From positions 310,001 through 374,000 of the forward strand of contig NZ_VRMJ01000042.1 in the NCBI RefSeq assembly GCF_009832745.1: a stretch of 64,000 bases of DNA. Reading direction: 5' to 3'. Shown here in pieces: positions 8,035-16,735 of the stretch. Under the pieces are notes generated by a model. It was given only the letters and a program-made list of their open reading frames with translations, made no database searches and was not told the origin of the DNA. The first letter of the stretch is position 1. The number at the start of each line of letters is the position of its first letter. Origin of the DNA: Polaribacter septentrionalilitoris. GTDB lineage: Bacteria > Bacteroidota > Bacteroidia > Flavobacteriales > Flavobacteriaceae. Both the position numbers and the translations under genes were made by a program.

Positions 8035-9324
8035 TTAAGCTAAGAATTTCTTTCTTAAGTCTTCTACTTGTTCATCGTTAATAGGTACCATTTCTCCTAA
8101 TGAATGTCCTAAAACTATTGATTTTGCACTAAATTCTGCAACTTCTAAATAATCAAAAGTTTGTAACAATTTATCACCTGTAATAATTACCGAATCATTT
8201 TCTATAATTAAAGCTGTTGGGCATTTATCTACAATTTCAGTGTTATTATTCTTTCTAAAATGATTGCCATATTTTACAAAGTTAATATCTTGTAAAAAGA
8301 TCCAACTTTCTGGTATGGTTCTTACATCTAGATATTCACCAGTAACACCAAAAGCCATTAAATATGGAGATTGTGTCATTATAATAGAATTCACATCAGG
8401 GTTTCTATTGTAGATTTCTTGATGAATCCAAGCTGCTCTACTTGGTGTTTTACCTGCTTCTCTGTGACCATCTTTTATCTGTACAATATCATCTAACTGA
8501 ATATCCCATCGATTTTTATTGGTTGGTGTGATTAAGAAGTCATTTTCATTCCAACGCATAGAAACTGTTCCATAAGAACTAATCATTAAACCTTGTTCGC
8601 AAGAACGTTTTACAATGTTACAAATTTCTAATCTTTTTTCAGTTTCATCTGGAGGATAAACCATGCTTTCCATTTCTGGTAAGACTCCTCTAGCCTGAGA
8701 TTCAAACTGATTGATTTGGTCATCAGTTAAATACTTTGGCTCTCCAATTTGGGAACCATGTAAAATAGTTTTTGCACAAAATTCTAAAGCTTCAAAACGC
8801 TCATAAGCATCTGTTAAATCACTACCCCCTAAAACGGTTCCATGATTTTCCATAATAATAGCTTTAAATCCTTTTTTAAATTCGTCTGCTATAACTTCTC
8901 CTAAATCTTCACTCCCTGGTATTTTATATTCTGCATAGCCTATTGGCCCACAAATATGTTTGGCTTGTGAAATAATATTGGTGTTTGGTATTTGACGAAC
9001 AATACTAAAAGATACTAATGCTGGTGGATGTGCATGAATTACAGATTTAATATCTGGTCTTGCCTCATAAATTGCTTTATGAAAAGGAAACTCAGATGAA
9101 GGCTTATGTTTACCAATTACAGTTCCGTCTTTTTTAACACAGATAATATCTGAAGCTCTTAAAGAACCTTTATCTATGGCAGATGGTGTAACCCAAATAT
9201 CTCCATTATCATCAATAATTGAGATATTACCACCAGAAGTAGTTGTCATTCCTCTTTTATAAATTCTACCTATTACTTCTGTAATTTGATCTCTTGGGTG
9301 AATTAATTTTATATTTTTTGACAT
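8035..9324 (-). CDS. Tandem class II aldolase/adducin-domain protein, second domain degenerate
   Basis: 429 residues, twice the length of FucA/AraD/RhaD-type aldolases, made of two related domains. Domain 1 (about 1-205) keeps the family motifs: TTSGGNISI, VTPSA, PSSEFPFHKAIYEARPDIKSVIHAHPP with the metal-binding HxH, and IIMENHGTVLGG with the third His. Domain 2 (about 225-425) keeps the layout (MISSYGTVSMRW, FLITPTNKNRWD, PSRAAWIHQEIYNRNPDVNSII) but replaces the HAHPP motif with TQSPY, so it should not bind the metal the same way. The reaction is probably cleavage of a sugar-1-phosphate or a related aldol/epimerase step. Since RhaEW already has an aldolase domain, this protein may act on a different intermediate (fuculose-like or a uronate product). 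Function is inferred only from family and position. Confidence 0.72.
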   Translation of the reverse strand: MSKNIKLIHPRDQITEVIGRIYKRGMTTTSGGNISIIDDNGDIWVTPSAIDKGSLRASDIICVKKDGTVIGKHKPSSEFPFHKAIYEARPDIKSVIHAHPPALVSFSIVRQIPNTNIISQAKHICGPIGYAEYKIPGSEDLGEVIADEFKKGFKAIIMENHGTVLGGSDLTDAYERFEALEFCAKTILHGSQIGEPKYLTDDQINQFESQARGVLPEMESMVYPPDETEKRLEICNIVKRSCEQGLMISSYGTVSMRWNENDFLITPTNKNRWDIQLDDIVQIKDGHREAGKTPSRAAWIHQEIYNRNPDVNSIIMTQSPYLMAFGVTGEYLDVRTIPESWIFLQDINFVKYGNHFRKNNNTEIVDKCPTALIIENDSVIITGDKLLQTFDYLEVAEFSAKSIVLGHSLGEMVPINDEQVEDLRKKFLA

Positions 9325-9370
9325 TTTAATTTGTTTGTTTATTTTATTTTGTTTGATGTCTTCTTAAAAA

Positions 9371-10750
9371 TTATCCATTGACTATAAAGGGCACATGCTT
9401 TTTTAGTGCATAATTCTTTTTCAAAAACTTTGAATTTAATTTAGTGTCTGAAATTGCAATTGCAGCTCCTAAGGCAGAACCTAAAGATGCTTTCGTTGTT
9501 CTTAATTTCATACCTCTTAAATAATGAGATAATAATTTGATATAAATATCATTATCTGTAAATCCACCATCTACGTATAGCCTGTCAATTTTTTGTGTAT
9601 CAGAAATTCTTTTTATGCTTTCTACTTGTAATTTTACTAGCTCAATCATTAAATGGTGATAGGCTTGCTCAAAATTATTGTATAAATATTTTGTTTTTTC
9701 CGGCATATTTATATGCTCAAAAGATTCCCATTTAAACGAATGCTTAAAATCTTGTAAGATTTCAAAGTACGTATCATAATTAAATTCAACTGTTTTGTGG
9801 TAATCTTTATCTACATTAAATTTTTCGGCTAATTTGGTTACCTGAATTTTGTATTCGTTCCCTAAAAATAGTCTAGAGGATTTTACAGGTTTTCCATTAA
9901 TCCTCATATAATTAATACAATCAGCTTCTACATCTTGATTTGTTAGAGGTGTATCTACAAATGGGTTTAAAGCGATACTCCATGTTCCTGTAGAAACCAA
10001 TACAAATGGTTTCTTTACACTTCTTACATAAGGCAGAAGTGCTGAGGAGCTGTCATGAATTCCGACTCCTATTTTTACTCTTTTACCATTATAATTCATA
10101 TTTAAACTAGTCTCTGTAGAGACTATTGGTGGTAAAATTTTGTATATCTCTTCTTTATATACCCAATCTTGGTAATCTTTGGTTTCATAATTCCAAAGAA
10201 TTGTATGGCAACCTATACTTGTAAATTCACTTAGAGCAACTCCAGAAAAAACATAGCTTAAATACTGAGGCAAATGCAATGAATACTTTATTTTCTTAAA
10301 AACTTCTGGTTTTTTATATTTTAACCAGTACAATTGTAAGCCTGAATTTAATAAACCTGGAGATTTTGATGAACCACTAGTTCTAATCAATTCTGAGTCG
10401 TTACCATAATCACTATAAAATTGTTCTATAATATCTTCATCAATTTCTTTTGTATAATTATATAGTGGTGTTAAGATTTCTCCATTTTCATCCAAATGAA
10501 CAAAACTTGCTCCATAGGTTGAAAAATTTATTGCTTTTACACTAAACTCATCTGATTTTAATATCTTATGAAAAACTTTTTTCAACCAGTTTTGTAGTGC
10601 GTGAATATCTTCTGTTGGATGACCGTCTTCATCTTCTATTTCATCAAAAGAAGCGTACTCTTTATGAACCTCTTTAAATTTTCTATCGAATAGGAAAAAC
10701 TTTTTATTTGTTTTTCCTATATCAAAAACTGCGGTTACTTTTTGTTTCAT
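9371..10750 (-). CDS. rhaK: FGGY carbohydrate kinase, probable L-rhamnulokinase
   Basis: A 459-residue FGGY-family sugar kinase. It starts with the phosphate-1 loop (AVFDIGKTNKKFFLFD), has GVGIHDSSSALLPYV in the middle, the FVLVSTGTWSIALNPF phosphate-2 region (about 250-265), and YVDGGFTDNDIYIKLLS plus a Gly/Ala-rich GSALGAAIA adenosine segment near the C-terminus. FGGY kinases phosphorylate ketoses or polyols with ATP in the cytoplasm. Between the isomerase gene (10 nt away) and the aldolase-like gene, phosphorylation of L-rhamnulose to rhamnulose-1-phosphate is the clear expectation. L-fuculose is the main alternative because fuculokinases share the fold. Confidence 0.82.
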   Translation of the reverse strand: MKQKVTAVFDIGKTNKKFFLFDRKFKEVHKEYASFDEIEDEDGHPTEDIHALQNWLKKVFHKILKSDEFSVKAINFSTYGASFVHLDENGEILTPLYNYTKEIDEDIIEQFYSDYGNDSELIRTSGSSKSPGLLNSGLQLYWLKYKKPEVFKKIKYSLHLPQYLSYVFSGVALSEFTSIGCHTILWNYETKDYQDWVYKEEIYKILPPIVSTETSLNMNYNGKRVKIGVGIHDSSSALLPYVRSVKKPFVLVSTGTWSIALNPFVDTPLTNQDVEADCINYMRINGKPVKSSRLFLGNEYKIQVTKLAEKFNVDKDYHKTVEFNYDTYFEILQDFKHSFKWESFEHINMPEKTKYLYNNFEQAYHHLMIELVKLQVESIKRISDTQKIDRLYVDGGFTDNDIYIKLLSHYLRGMKLRTTKASLGSALGAAIAISDTKLNSKFLKKNYALKKHVPFIVNG

Positions 10751-10760
10751 GAGGTTTTTT

Positions 10761-12041
10761 TTAAAGACCTGTTGCTACAGTATTTCTTCCTCTTTCTTTA
10801 ATTAATTGCTCTCTAACACCTAAAGCTCTATAAGCGCCAATTGGATTAATTACTCCACCAGCATTTACTCTAGCCTTTTCTAACAATGGTCTAACATCTG
10901 TTCTGTAAGCTCCTTGTAAAATTTCTTGGCATTTTACAACATCATTTTCTAACTGAGCAGTTCTCAAAGCGTCTTGATCTATCAATAAAGCTTTTGCATA
11001 CGCTTCTTGAATTGCTTCTAAAGATTGAATTAAATCTTCTAAAGGATCTTTTACATTGTGACTTGCATCAATCATCCACGCTAAATCAGGATTCTGTGGA
11101 TTGTTTTGCATACCATATACCAATTCATTAAAAATTAAGAATAATGCATAAGGTTTAATACTACCAACTGTTACATCGTCATCACCATATTTGCTATCGT
11201 TAAAATGGAAACCTCCTAGTTTACCTTTTAATTGTAAAATAGATACAATTTGTTCTATATTAGAATTTGGTAAATGGTGACCTAAATCTACTAAAGTATA
11301 GGCTTTGTCTCCACAACCGTTAGCTAACATGAGAGAAGCTCCCCAATCTTGAATAACTGTACTGTAAAAATTTGGTTCGTAAGGTTTGTATTCTACTAAT
11401 AATTTCCAATCTTCTGGTAAACCTTTATAAATATCTATTAAACTATCTTGAGTGTTTTGAAATGCAGTTTGGAAGTTATTTTGACCTGGAAAACAAGATC
11501 CATCAGCTAACCAAACTGTTAACGCTTTAGAACCTAATTTATCACCAATTTTAATTACATCTAAATTATGTTGTATTGCTTGCTCTCTAACCGCTTTACT
11601 TACGTTACTTAAAGAACCGTATTTATAACTCTCTTTGGCACCTGCCTGATCTTGAAAAGTATTAGAGTTAACTGCATCAAATTTAATGTTTAAAGCATCT
11701 GCTTTTTCTTTAATTGCTGCATAATCAGAAGGAATATCCCAAGGAATATGTAAAGATACTGCTCCTGCTGTTTGAGTTAAACTATGTAAGATTCCTACAT
11801 CATCTATTTTTTCTTCTAAATTAGAAGGTTCACCATAGAAACCAAAACGTCCAAAACGAGTACCTCCTGCACCTAAAGCCCAACTTGGTATAGCTACTTG
11901 AAATTCTGCTAGTTTAGCTGTAATGCTATCTACATCTTTTCCTTGTTTTGTTAATTTCGTTGATAAAAAATCGAAGTTTTCTTTGTGTTCTGTTACAACT
12001 TTTTTGTTGTAATCGGAGATTGCTGATTGTTGAATTTTCAT
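10761..12041 (-). CDS. rhaI: L-rhamnose isomerase (RhaI type)
   Basis: A 426-residue xylose-isomerase-like TIM-barrel protein. Characteristic segments are PSWALGAGGTRFGRF near residue 53, HIPWDIPSDY, WLADGSCFPGQNNF, LLVEYKPYEPNFY with a metal-binding Glu, LVDLGHHLP, GGFHFNDSKYGDDD and WMIDASHN; the Glu, Asp and His residues are the expected metal ligands. This is the RhaI type known from Pseudomonas and many Bacteroidetes rather than the E. coli RhaA sequence type. It converts L-rhamnose to L-rhamnulose in the cytoplasm. It sits 93 nt after rhaEW and 10 nt before the kinase, all on the minus strand, consistent with one catabolic operon. Related aldose isomerase activities are possible side functions. 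Confidence 0.88.
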   Translation of the reverse strand: MKIQQSAISDYNKKVVTEHKENFDFLSTKLTKQGKDVDSITAKLAEFQVAIPSWALGAGGTRFGRFGFYGEPSNLEEKIDDVGILHSLTQTAGAVSLHIPWDIPSDYAAIKEKADALNIKFDAVNSNTFQDQAGAKESYKYGSLSNVSKAVREQAIQHNLDVIKIGDKLGSKALTVWLADGSCFPGQNNFQTAFQNTQDSLIDIYKGLPEDWKLLVEYKPYEPNFYSTVIQDWGASLMLANGCGDKAYTLVDLGHHLPNSNIEQIVSILQLKGKLGGFHFNDSKYGDDDVTVGSIKPYALFLIFNELVYGMQNNPQNPDLAWMIDASHNVKDPLEDLIQSLEAIQEAYAKALLIDQDALRTAQLENDVVKCQEILQGAYRTDVRPLLEKARVNAGGVINPIGAYRALGVREQLIKERGRNTVATGL

Positions 12042-12134
12042 ACTTATATTAAGTTCTTAATTAAGTAAGACTCCTATAAATCGTAATGAAATTATAGAAG
12101 CCTTAATCTTAATTCAAATTAAATTACTTTATTG

Positions 12135-14240
12135 TTATCTGACAAATGCATTAGCCATACCCCCATCAACATTAATAATATTTCCTGTTGATTTATCTAA
12201 TATCCCTACTAGCGAGAAGACTCCGTTTGCAATGTCATCTGGTGTTATTATTTCATTGAGTAAGTTTCTTTTTGCATAGAAAGCAGGTAGTTCTTCAACG
12301 GTGATACCGTTTGCTTTTGCTCTACCTTCTGCCCAAGCACCTTCCCAAATTTTACTTCCTACAATAACTCCATCAGGATTTACTGTATTTACTCTTACTT
12401 TATCTTTAGCTAATTCTGCAGCTAACAAACGTACCATGTGTTGTTGTGCTGCTTTTGCAGTACCATAAGCTACATTATTAGGACCAGCAACCAATCCGTT
12501 TTTACTTGCAATTGCAATGTAATCTCCTCCTAAACCTTGTTTACGAACGATTAATGCAAATTGTTTTGCTAAGTCAAACTGACCTTTTACTAAAATACTT
12601 TGTAATATATTCCAGTCTTTATCTGTAGTATCTGTTAAAGGTTTTGAAATGGCTAAACCTGCACTGTGAACAATCATGTCTACACCTCCAAATTCAATAA
12701 TTGCTTTTTTGTAAGCACTTGCAATAGATTCTGTATTGGTTACATCACAAACTGCATAAGAAGAAACATCTCTAGCATAAGTTGCATTTGCTTCTACTAA
12801 AGCATCTTCATTAATATCTGTTAACACAACATTTGCTCCTTCTGCAGCTAATTTATCTGCAATAGCTTTACCAATTCCACCACCTGCACCAGTAACCAAA
12901 GCTACTTTTCTAGATAATGGTTTTTCTTTTGGCATACGTTGTAATTTAGCCTCTTCTAATAACCAGTATTCAATATCAAAAGCTTCTTGTCTAGGTAAAG
13001 AAGTATATTCTGTTATAGCTTCTGCACCACGCATTACGTTAATTGCATTGATATAAAACTCACTTGCTACACGTGTAGTTTGCTTATTTTTAGCAAAACT
13101 AAACATACCTACTCCAGGATAAATAATAATTACTGGGTTTGCATCACGTATTGCTGGACTATTATCTTTTTTACAAGTATTGTAGTAATCTGCATATTCT
13201 TGACGATATGCTTCAAACGCTGGTTCTAATTTAGCTAATACTGCATCAGCATCAGATAAGTCATCGTTTTTGTCTAACTTTAATACTAATGGTTGAATTT
13301 TAGTTCTTAAGAAGTGATCTGGACAAGAAGTTCCCATAGGTGCTAACCTTTCTAGATCATTACTGTTGATGTATTGCATTACAACTTCAGTATCAGAAAA
13401 ATGACCAATCATTCTATTTTCTGAAGAACATAAACCTCTTAATAAGGGCATAATTTGAGCTGCTTTTTCTAAACGCTCTTCTTTAGGTAAACTTTCTACT
13501 TTTTGACCACCAAAAACTTCGCCTTGTTCTTTTAATTTTTGTTCTATGTATTCAGAAGCCATTTCAATAACTTCTAAACTATTCATATAACACTCATAAG
13601 AAGTATCTCCCCAAGTAAATAAACCATGGCTTCCTAAAACGATACCTCTAATTCCTGGATTATCAGCTAAACATTTTTCTAATTGTAACCCTAAGTCGAA
13701 ACCTGGTTTTTGCCAAGGTACCCACCCCATTGTGTCTCCCCAAATTTCTTTGGTAACTTTTTCGCTATCTTTTGCTGCAGCAACAGCAATTAAAGCATCT
13801 GGATGTAAGTGATCTATATGTGCAAATGGTAATAAACCATGTAAAGGCGTATCAATAGAAGGTGCTTTACTATCTAAATCATAAATACAATGATTAAATA
13901 AACCAACCATTCTATCTTCATCATGTAATCCTTGGTAAACATTTTTTAAATCACGAAGTCTCCCTGTGTACAAGCCTGCAATACCAGAACGTTTTAAAGT
14001 TCCAATATCTCCACCAGAACCTTTTACCCACATTACCTCAACTTCTTCATTAGTTAATGGGTCTTTTTCTATGGTTTTACAACTTGTATTTCCGCCACCG
14101 TAGTTGGTAATTCTTAAGTCTGCGCCTAATATATTAGATCTATATAAAAACAATTCCACTTGATTATCGCCAAGAGATTGTGCTTTTTCTTCGTCCCATA
14201 AATAGTCAACGTACTTAAAAGTTTTTGTCATTTGTTTCAT
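12135..14240 (-). CDS. rhaEW: Bifunctional rhamnulose-1-phosphate aldolase / lactaldehyde dehydrogenase
   Basis: A 701-residue fusion. The N-terminal part (about 1-420) is a class II aldolase: NYGGGNTSCK, the ligand cluster HIDHLHPDALIAVAA near residue 145, and GIVLGSHGLFTWG. The C-terminal part (about 440-701) is a short-chain dehydrogenase with NAD motif ALVTGAGGGIGKAIA, IVHSAGLA, the YGTAKAA catalytic Tyr/Lys and VNPDGVI. This architecture matches RhaEW (often annotated RhaD), shown in other bacteria to cleave L-rhamnulose-1-phosphate to DHAP and L-lactaldehyde and oxidise the latter to L-lactate. It is the first gene of the catabolic operon and has a promoter with a -7 box and an operator-like motif directly upstream. 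The divergent GntR gene is the likely regulator. Family assignment is strong. Confidence 0.9.
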   Translation of the reverse strand: MKQMTKTFKYVDYLWDEEKAQSLGDNQVELFLYRSNILGADLRITNYGGGNTSCKTIEKDPLTNEEVEVMWVKGSGGDIGTLKRSGIAGLYTGRLRDLKNVYQGLHDEDRMVGLFNHCIYDLDSKAPSIDTPLHGLLPFAHIDHLHPDALIAVAAAKDSEKVTKEIWGDTMGWVPWQKPGFDLGLQLEKCLADNPGIRGIVLGSHGLFTWGDTSYECYMNSLEVIEMASEYIEQKLKEQGEVFGGQKVESLPKEERLEKAAQIMPLLRGLCSSENRMIGHFSDTEVVMQYINSNDLERLAPMGTSCPDHFLRTKIQPLVLKLDKNDDLSDADAVLAKLEPAFEAYRQEYADYYNTCKKDNSPAIRDANPVIIIYPGVGMFSFAKNKQTTRVASEFYINAINVMRGAEAITEYTSLPRQEAFDIEYWLLEEAKLQRMPKEKPLSRKVALVTGAGGGIGKAIADKLAAEGANVVLTDINEDALVEANATYARDVSSYAVCDVTNTESIASAYKKAIIEFGGVDMIVHSAGLAISKPLTDTTDKDWNILQSILVKGQFDLAKQFALIVRKQGLGGDYIAIASKNGLVAGPNNVAYGTAKAAQQHMVRLLAAELAKDKVRVNTVNPDGVIVGSKIWEGAWAEGRAKANGITVEELPAFYAKRNLLNEIITPDDIANGVFSLVGILDKSTGNIINVDGGMANAFVR

Positions 14241-14266
14241 TATTCTGTTAGTGATGAGTTATAGAC

Positions 14267-14312
14267 CAAAAATATACTTGAATCTCAACTTTTGTATCCT
14301 GTACTATACCGT
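14267..14312 (-). promoter_or_regulatory. rhaEW promoter and operator
   Basis: On the minus strand, TATTTTTG (14274-14267) matches the Bacteroidetes -7 consensus TAnnTTTG, about 27 nt before the start codon. The plus-strand motif GTATCCTGTACTATACCGT occupies 14294-14312, starting 20 nt beyond the -7 box and overlapping the expected -33 position. Just beyond it, TGTACT (14300-14305) and AGTACA (14315-14320) form a 6-bp inverted repeat, suitable for a dimeric winged-helix regulator. The same arrangement occurs at 4236-4281 and, more weakly, at 51521-51566. Confidence 0.7.
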
Positions 14313-14470
14313 AAAGTACAAAAAATCAGAAAAAAAATTTGATATTCGAAATGAATTGTTGTCTTTTTTACAAAAAAAAAAAGAAAACAATATGTTTTTT
14401 GTATATTTAATGAAACCTCTTTTTTTTTAAAAGAATCTGATATTTACTGTATTATTAGTAAGGCTTTTAT

Positions 14471-14478
14471 TAAATTTG
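14471..14478 (+). promoter_or_regulatory. Candidate -7 box for the GntR regulator gene
   Basis: TAAATTTG matches TAnnTTTG and lies 40 nt upstream of the ATG at 14519. No clear -33 TTTG is visible at the right distance, so this is tentative. Confidence 0.4.
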
Positions 14479-14518
14479 AGCCTAAACTTTTTTTATAAAT
14501 TGTTTAAAAAAAACGTAG

Positions 14519-15565
14519 ATGAAAATGATGAAACTCATAACCATTGATGAAAACTCTAGGGTACCTAAGTACCAACAAATTATAGACTCTATCATTCATA
14601 ATATTTCACAGGGTAATCTTACAATGGATCAAAAGATTCCATCAATAAATATGTTTAGTGAAGAGTTTTACTTATCTAGAGATACTGTAGAAAAAGCATA
14701 TAGTATTTTAAAAGAACGTAAAATTATTACCTCGATAAGAGGAAAAGGTTTTTACATTTCAAGAACCAAGTTAATATCCAAGGTAAACATCTTATTCTTA
14801 ATCAATAAATTAAGTTCTTACAAACTTAGAACTTACAATCACTTTATTAACAAAATTGGAGCAAATTCTTACACAGATTTAGATATTTATCATTGTGATG
14901 AAACTCTTTTTCTAAACTTATTAGAAAAAAATAAAGCAGCGTACGATTATTATGTAATTATGCCACACTTTAAAACTGAAAATTTAAAACATATTAGTTT
15001 GCCTGAAAAAGTTTTAAAGGCATTAAATAAAATTCCTAGTGAAAAATTAATCATACTAGATAATATTAAAGAGGATTTAGGCAGTAACCTGACACAGATC
15101 TATCAAGATTTTGAAAACGACATCTACAATGGTTTAAATGAAGGAGTTGAAATAATTAAAAAATATAAAAAGTTAATTTTAACATACCCTGAAGAGGCGG
15201 TTTATCCTTACCCAAGAAGAATTCTTCATGGGTTTAGAAAATTTTGTGTTGAGCATAAATTAGATTTTGAAATTCTAGATAAAATTTATGATGATATAAT
15301 TTTAAAGAAAGGAGATCTTTTTGTTACCATAGAAGAATCTGATTTGGTAAATTTGGTAAAACAAGTTCGAGAAGAGGAATTTGAACTTGGTAAAGATATT
15401 GGTATAATATCTTATAATGATACCCCTTTAAAAGAATTATTAGGAATTACAGTAATGTCTACAGATTTTAAATCTATGGGGGAAACTGCTGCTGAAATGA
15501 TTCTTAACAAAACTAAAGGTAAAGTAAAAGTACCTTTTAATTTCATTGTAAGAGATTCACTTTAA
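14519..15565 (+). CDS. GntR-type regulator with a LacI-like ligand-binding domain
   Basis: 348 residues. The N-terminal winged helix-turn-helix (about 10-80) has PKYQQIIDSIIHNI, KIPSINMFSEEFYLSRDTVEKAYSIL and ITSIRGKGFYI, typical of GntR proteins. The rest (about 90-348) resembles a periplasmic-binding-protein/LacI effector domain (VNILFLINKLSSYK, DYYVIMPHF, ELGKDIGIISYND near the end). It is divergent from rhaEW, and the intervening 278 nt contain an operator-like palindrome, so control of rhamnose catabolism is the best inference, with rhamnose or a breakdown product as effector. A close paralog lies at 55773-56813. Its 3' end overlaps the convergent lactonase gene by 4 nt. Two in-frame ATG codons at the start (14519 and 14525) are both possible. 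Confidence 0.85.
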   Translation: MKMMKLITIDENSRVPKYQQIIDSIIHNISQGNLTMDQKIPSINMFSEEFYLSRDTVEKAYSILKERKIITSIRGKGFYISRTKLISKVNILFLINKLSSYKLRTYNHFINKIGANSYTDLDIYHCDETLFLNLLEKNKAAYDYYVIMPHFKTENLKHISLPEKVLKALNKIPSEKLIILDNIKEDLGSNLTQIYQDFENDIYNGLNEGVEIIKKYKKLILTYPEEAVYPYPRRILHGFRKFCVEHKLDFEILDKIYDDIILKKGDLFVTIEESDLVNLVKQVREEEFELGKDIGIISYNDTPLKELLGITVMSTDFKSMGETAAEMILNKTKGKVKVPFNFIVRDSL

Positions 15566-16725
15566 TTTTTATACTTTTTCATTTGAATACTCGAAGGGTT
15601 ATTTACTTTAATTTCTTCAGGTATTTTTGTTAATTTTCCCGTTTTTAAACCTCTTTTAAAAACTACAATACTATTTGTGTACATATTTGCAACCAAAAGA
15701 AATTTACCTGAAGGATCTATACCAAAATTTCTTGGGTGTTCTCCTCCAGTATTAACATGTTCTACTAAACTTAGTTTCCCTGTGTTTTTATCAACCGAAA
15801 AAACAACAATAGTATCTTCTTCTGGGCCACGATTTGAAGCATACAAAAATTGACCATCTGGAGAAAGATGAATATCTGCTGTTCTGTAAATGTCTTGTTT
15901 TTGTTGATAAGTAGCGTAATCTGCAATAAATTCTAAACTACCATTAGTATAGTTATAAGCGTCAATTTTACCACTTAATTCGTTTACTAAATATCCAAAT
16001 TTTCCATTAGGATGAAATGTAAAATGTCTTGGTCCACTACCTGGTTTTACATTAATTTCTTTGGGATTTTCTAGAGAAACTTTTCCTTGATTATTTACAA
16101 GTTGAAAACCTCTGATTTTATCTGCCCCTAAATCGTGCCCAAAAACATATTTATCATCAGGAGAAAAATTAGCAGAATGCATGTGAGATGCGCTTTGCCT
16201 ACTTTTAATAACGCTACTATCTTTAAATTGTAGTACTTGAGTTGTTTTTGTTAAACCACCATCTTTTTTTATTTTGAAAAGACTTAAAGTACCATCAGAA
16301 TAATTAGAGTTTACTAAATAACTTCCAGCATTATCAATTGCCAAATGTGCAGGATTTAATCCTCCACAATCTTGCATGTTTATTAGATGTATTTTTTTAT
16401 TAGCAACGTCAACTTTAAAAGCCGCTACTTTTCCATTATGTTTCATTTGGCTATCTACTACCGAATACAAATATTTTCCATTGGGCGATAATCTTTGAAA
16501 TGAGGTATTGGTAATACTATCTAATGTGTAGGTTAACTCTGCTTTTCCTGTTTCTGTATCAAACTCATACACATGAATTCCTTCTCCTGGTTTTTTATCT
16601 GTAAAGCTTCCGACAAAAAGTAAAGTTACTTCCTTTTCTTTCTTTTCAGTACATGAAGTAAAAGCTGTTATTAGTAAAAGAGTAACAAGAATTGATTTAA
16701 TAAATTTTTTCAAGTTGATTTGCAT
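15562..16725 (-). CDS. Lipoprotein beta-propeller lactonase (YbhE/6-phosphogluconolactonase-like)
   Basis: 387 residues with a lipoprotein signal ending LLITAFTSC (lipid Cys about 26). The body is a seven-bladed propeller of the lactonase family: repeated LSPNGKYLYSVV, FSPDDKYVFGHDLG, GPRHFTFHPNGKFGYLVNE, LSPDGQFLYASNRG, HPRNFGIDPSGKFLLVANM. Members hydrolyse 6-phosphogluconolactone or related sugar lactones, but many secreted homologs have no assigned substrate. As a membrane-anchored periplasmic or surface protein, it might open lactones formed from oxidised rhamnose or uronate. It is the last gene of the long minus-strand run, 10 nt after the kelch gene, and overlaps the convergent GntR gene by 4 nt. 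Confidence 0.78.
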   Translation of the reverse strand: MQINLKKFIKSILVTLLLITAFTSCTEKKEKEVTLLFVGSFTDKKPGEGIHVYEFDTETGKAELTYTLDSITNTSFQRLSPNGKYLYSVVDSQMKHNGKVAAFKVDVANKKIHLINMQDCGGLNPAHLAIDNAGSYLVNSNYSDGTLSLFKIKKDGGLTKTTQVLQFKDSSVIKSRQSASHMHSANFSPDDKYVFGHDLGADKIRGFQLVNNQGKVSLENPKEINVKPGSGPRHFTFHPNGKFGYLVNELSGKIDAYNYTNGSLEFIADYATYQQKQDIYRTADIHLSPDGQFLYASNRGPEEDTIVVFSVDKNTGKLSLVEHVNTGGEHPRNFGIDPSGKFLLVANMYTNSIVVFKRGLKTGKLTKIPEEIKVNNPSSIQMKKYKN

Positions 16726-16735
16726 AAAATTAAAT

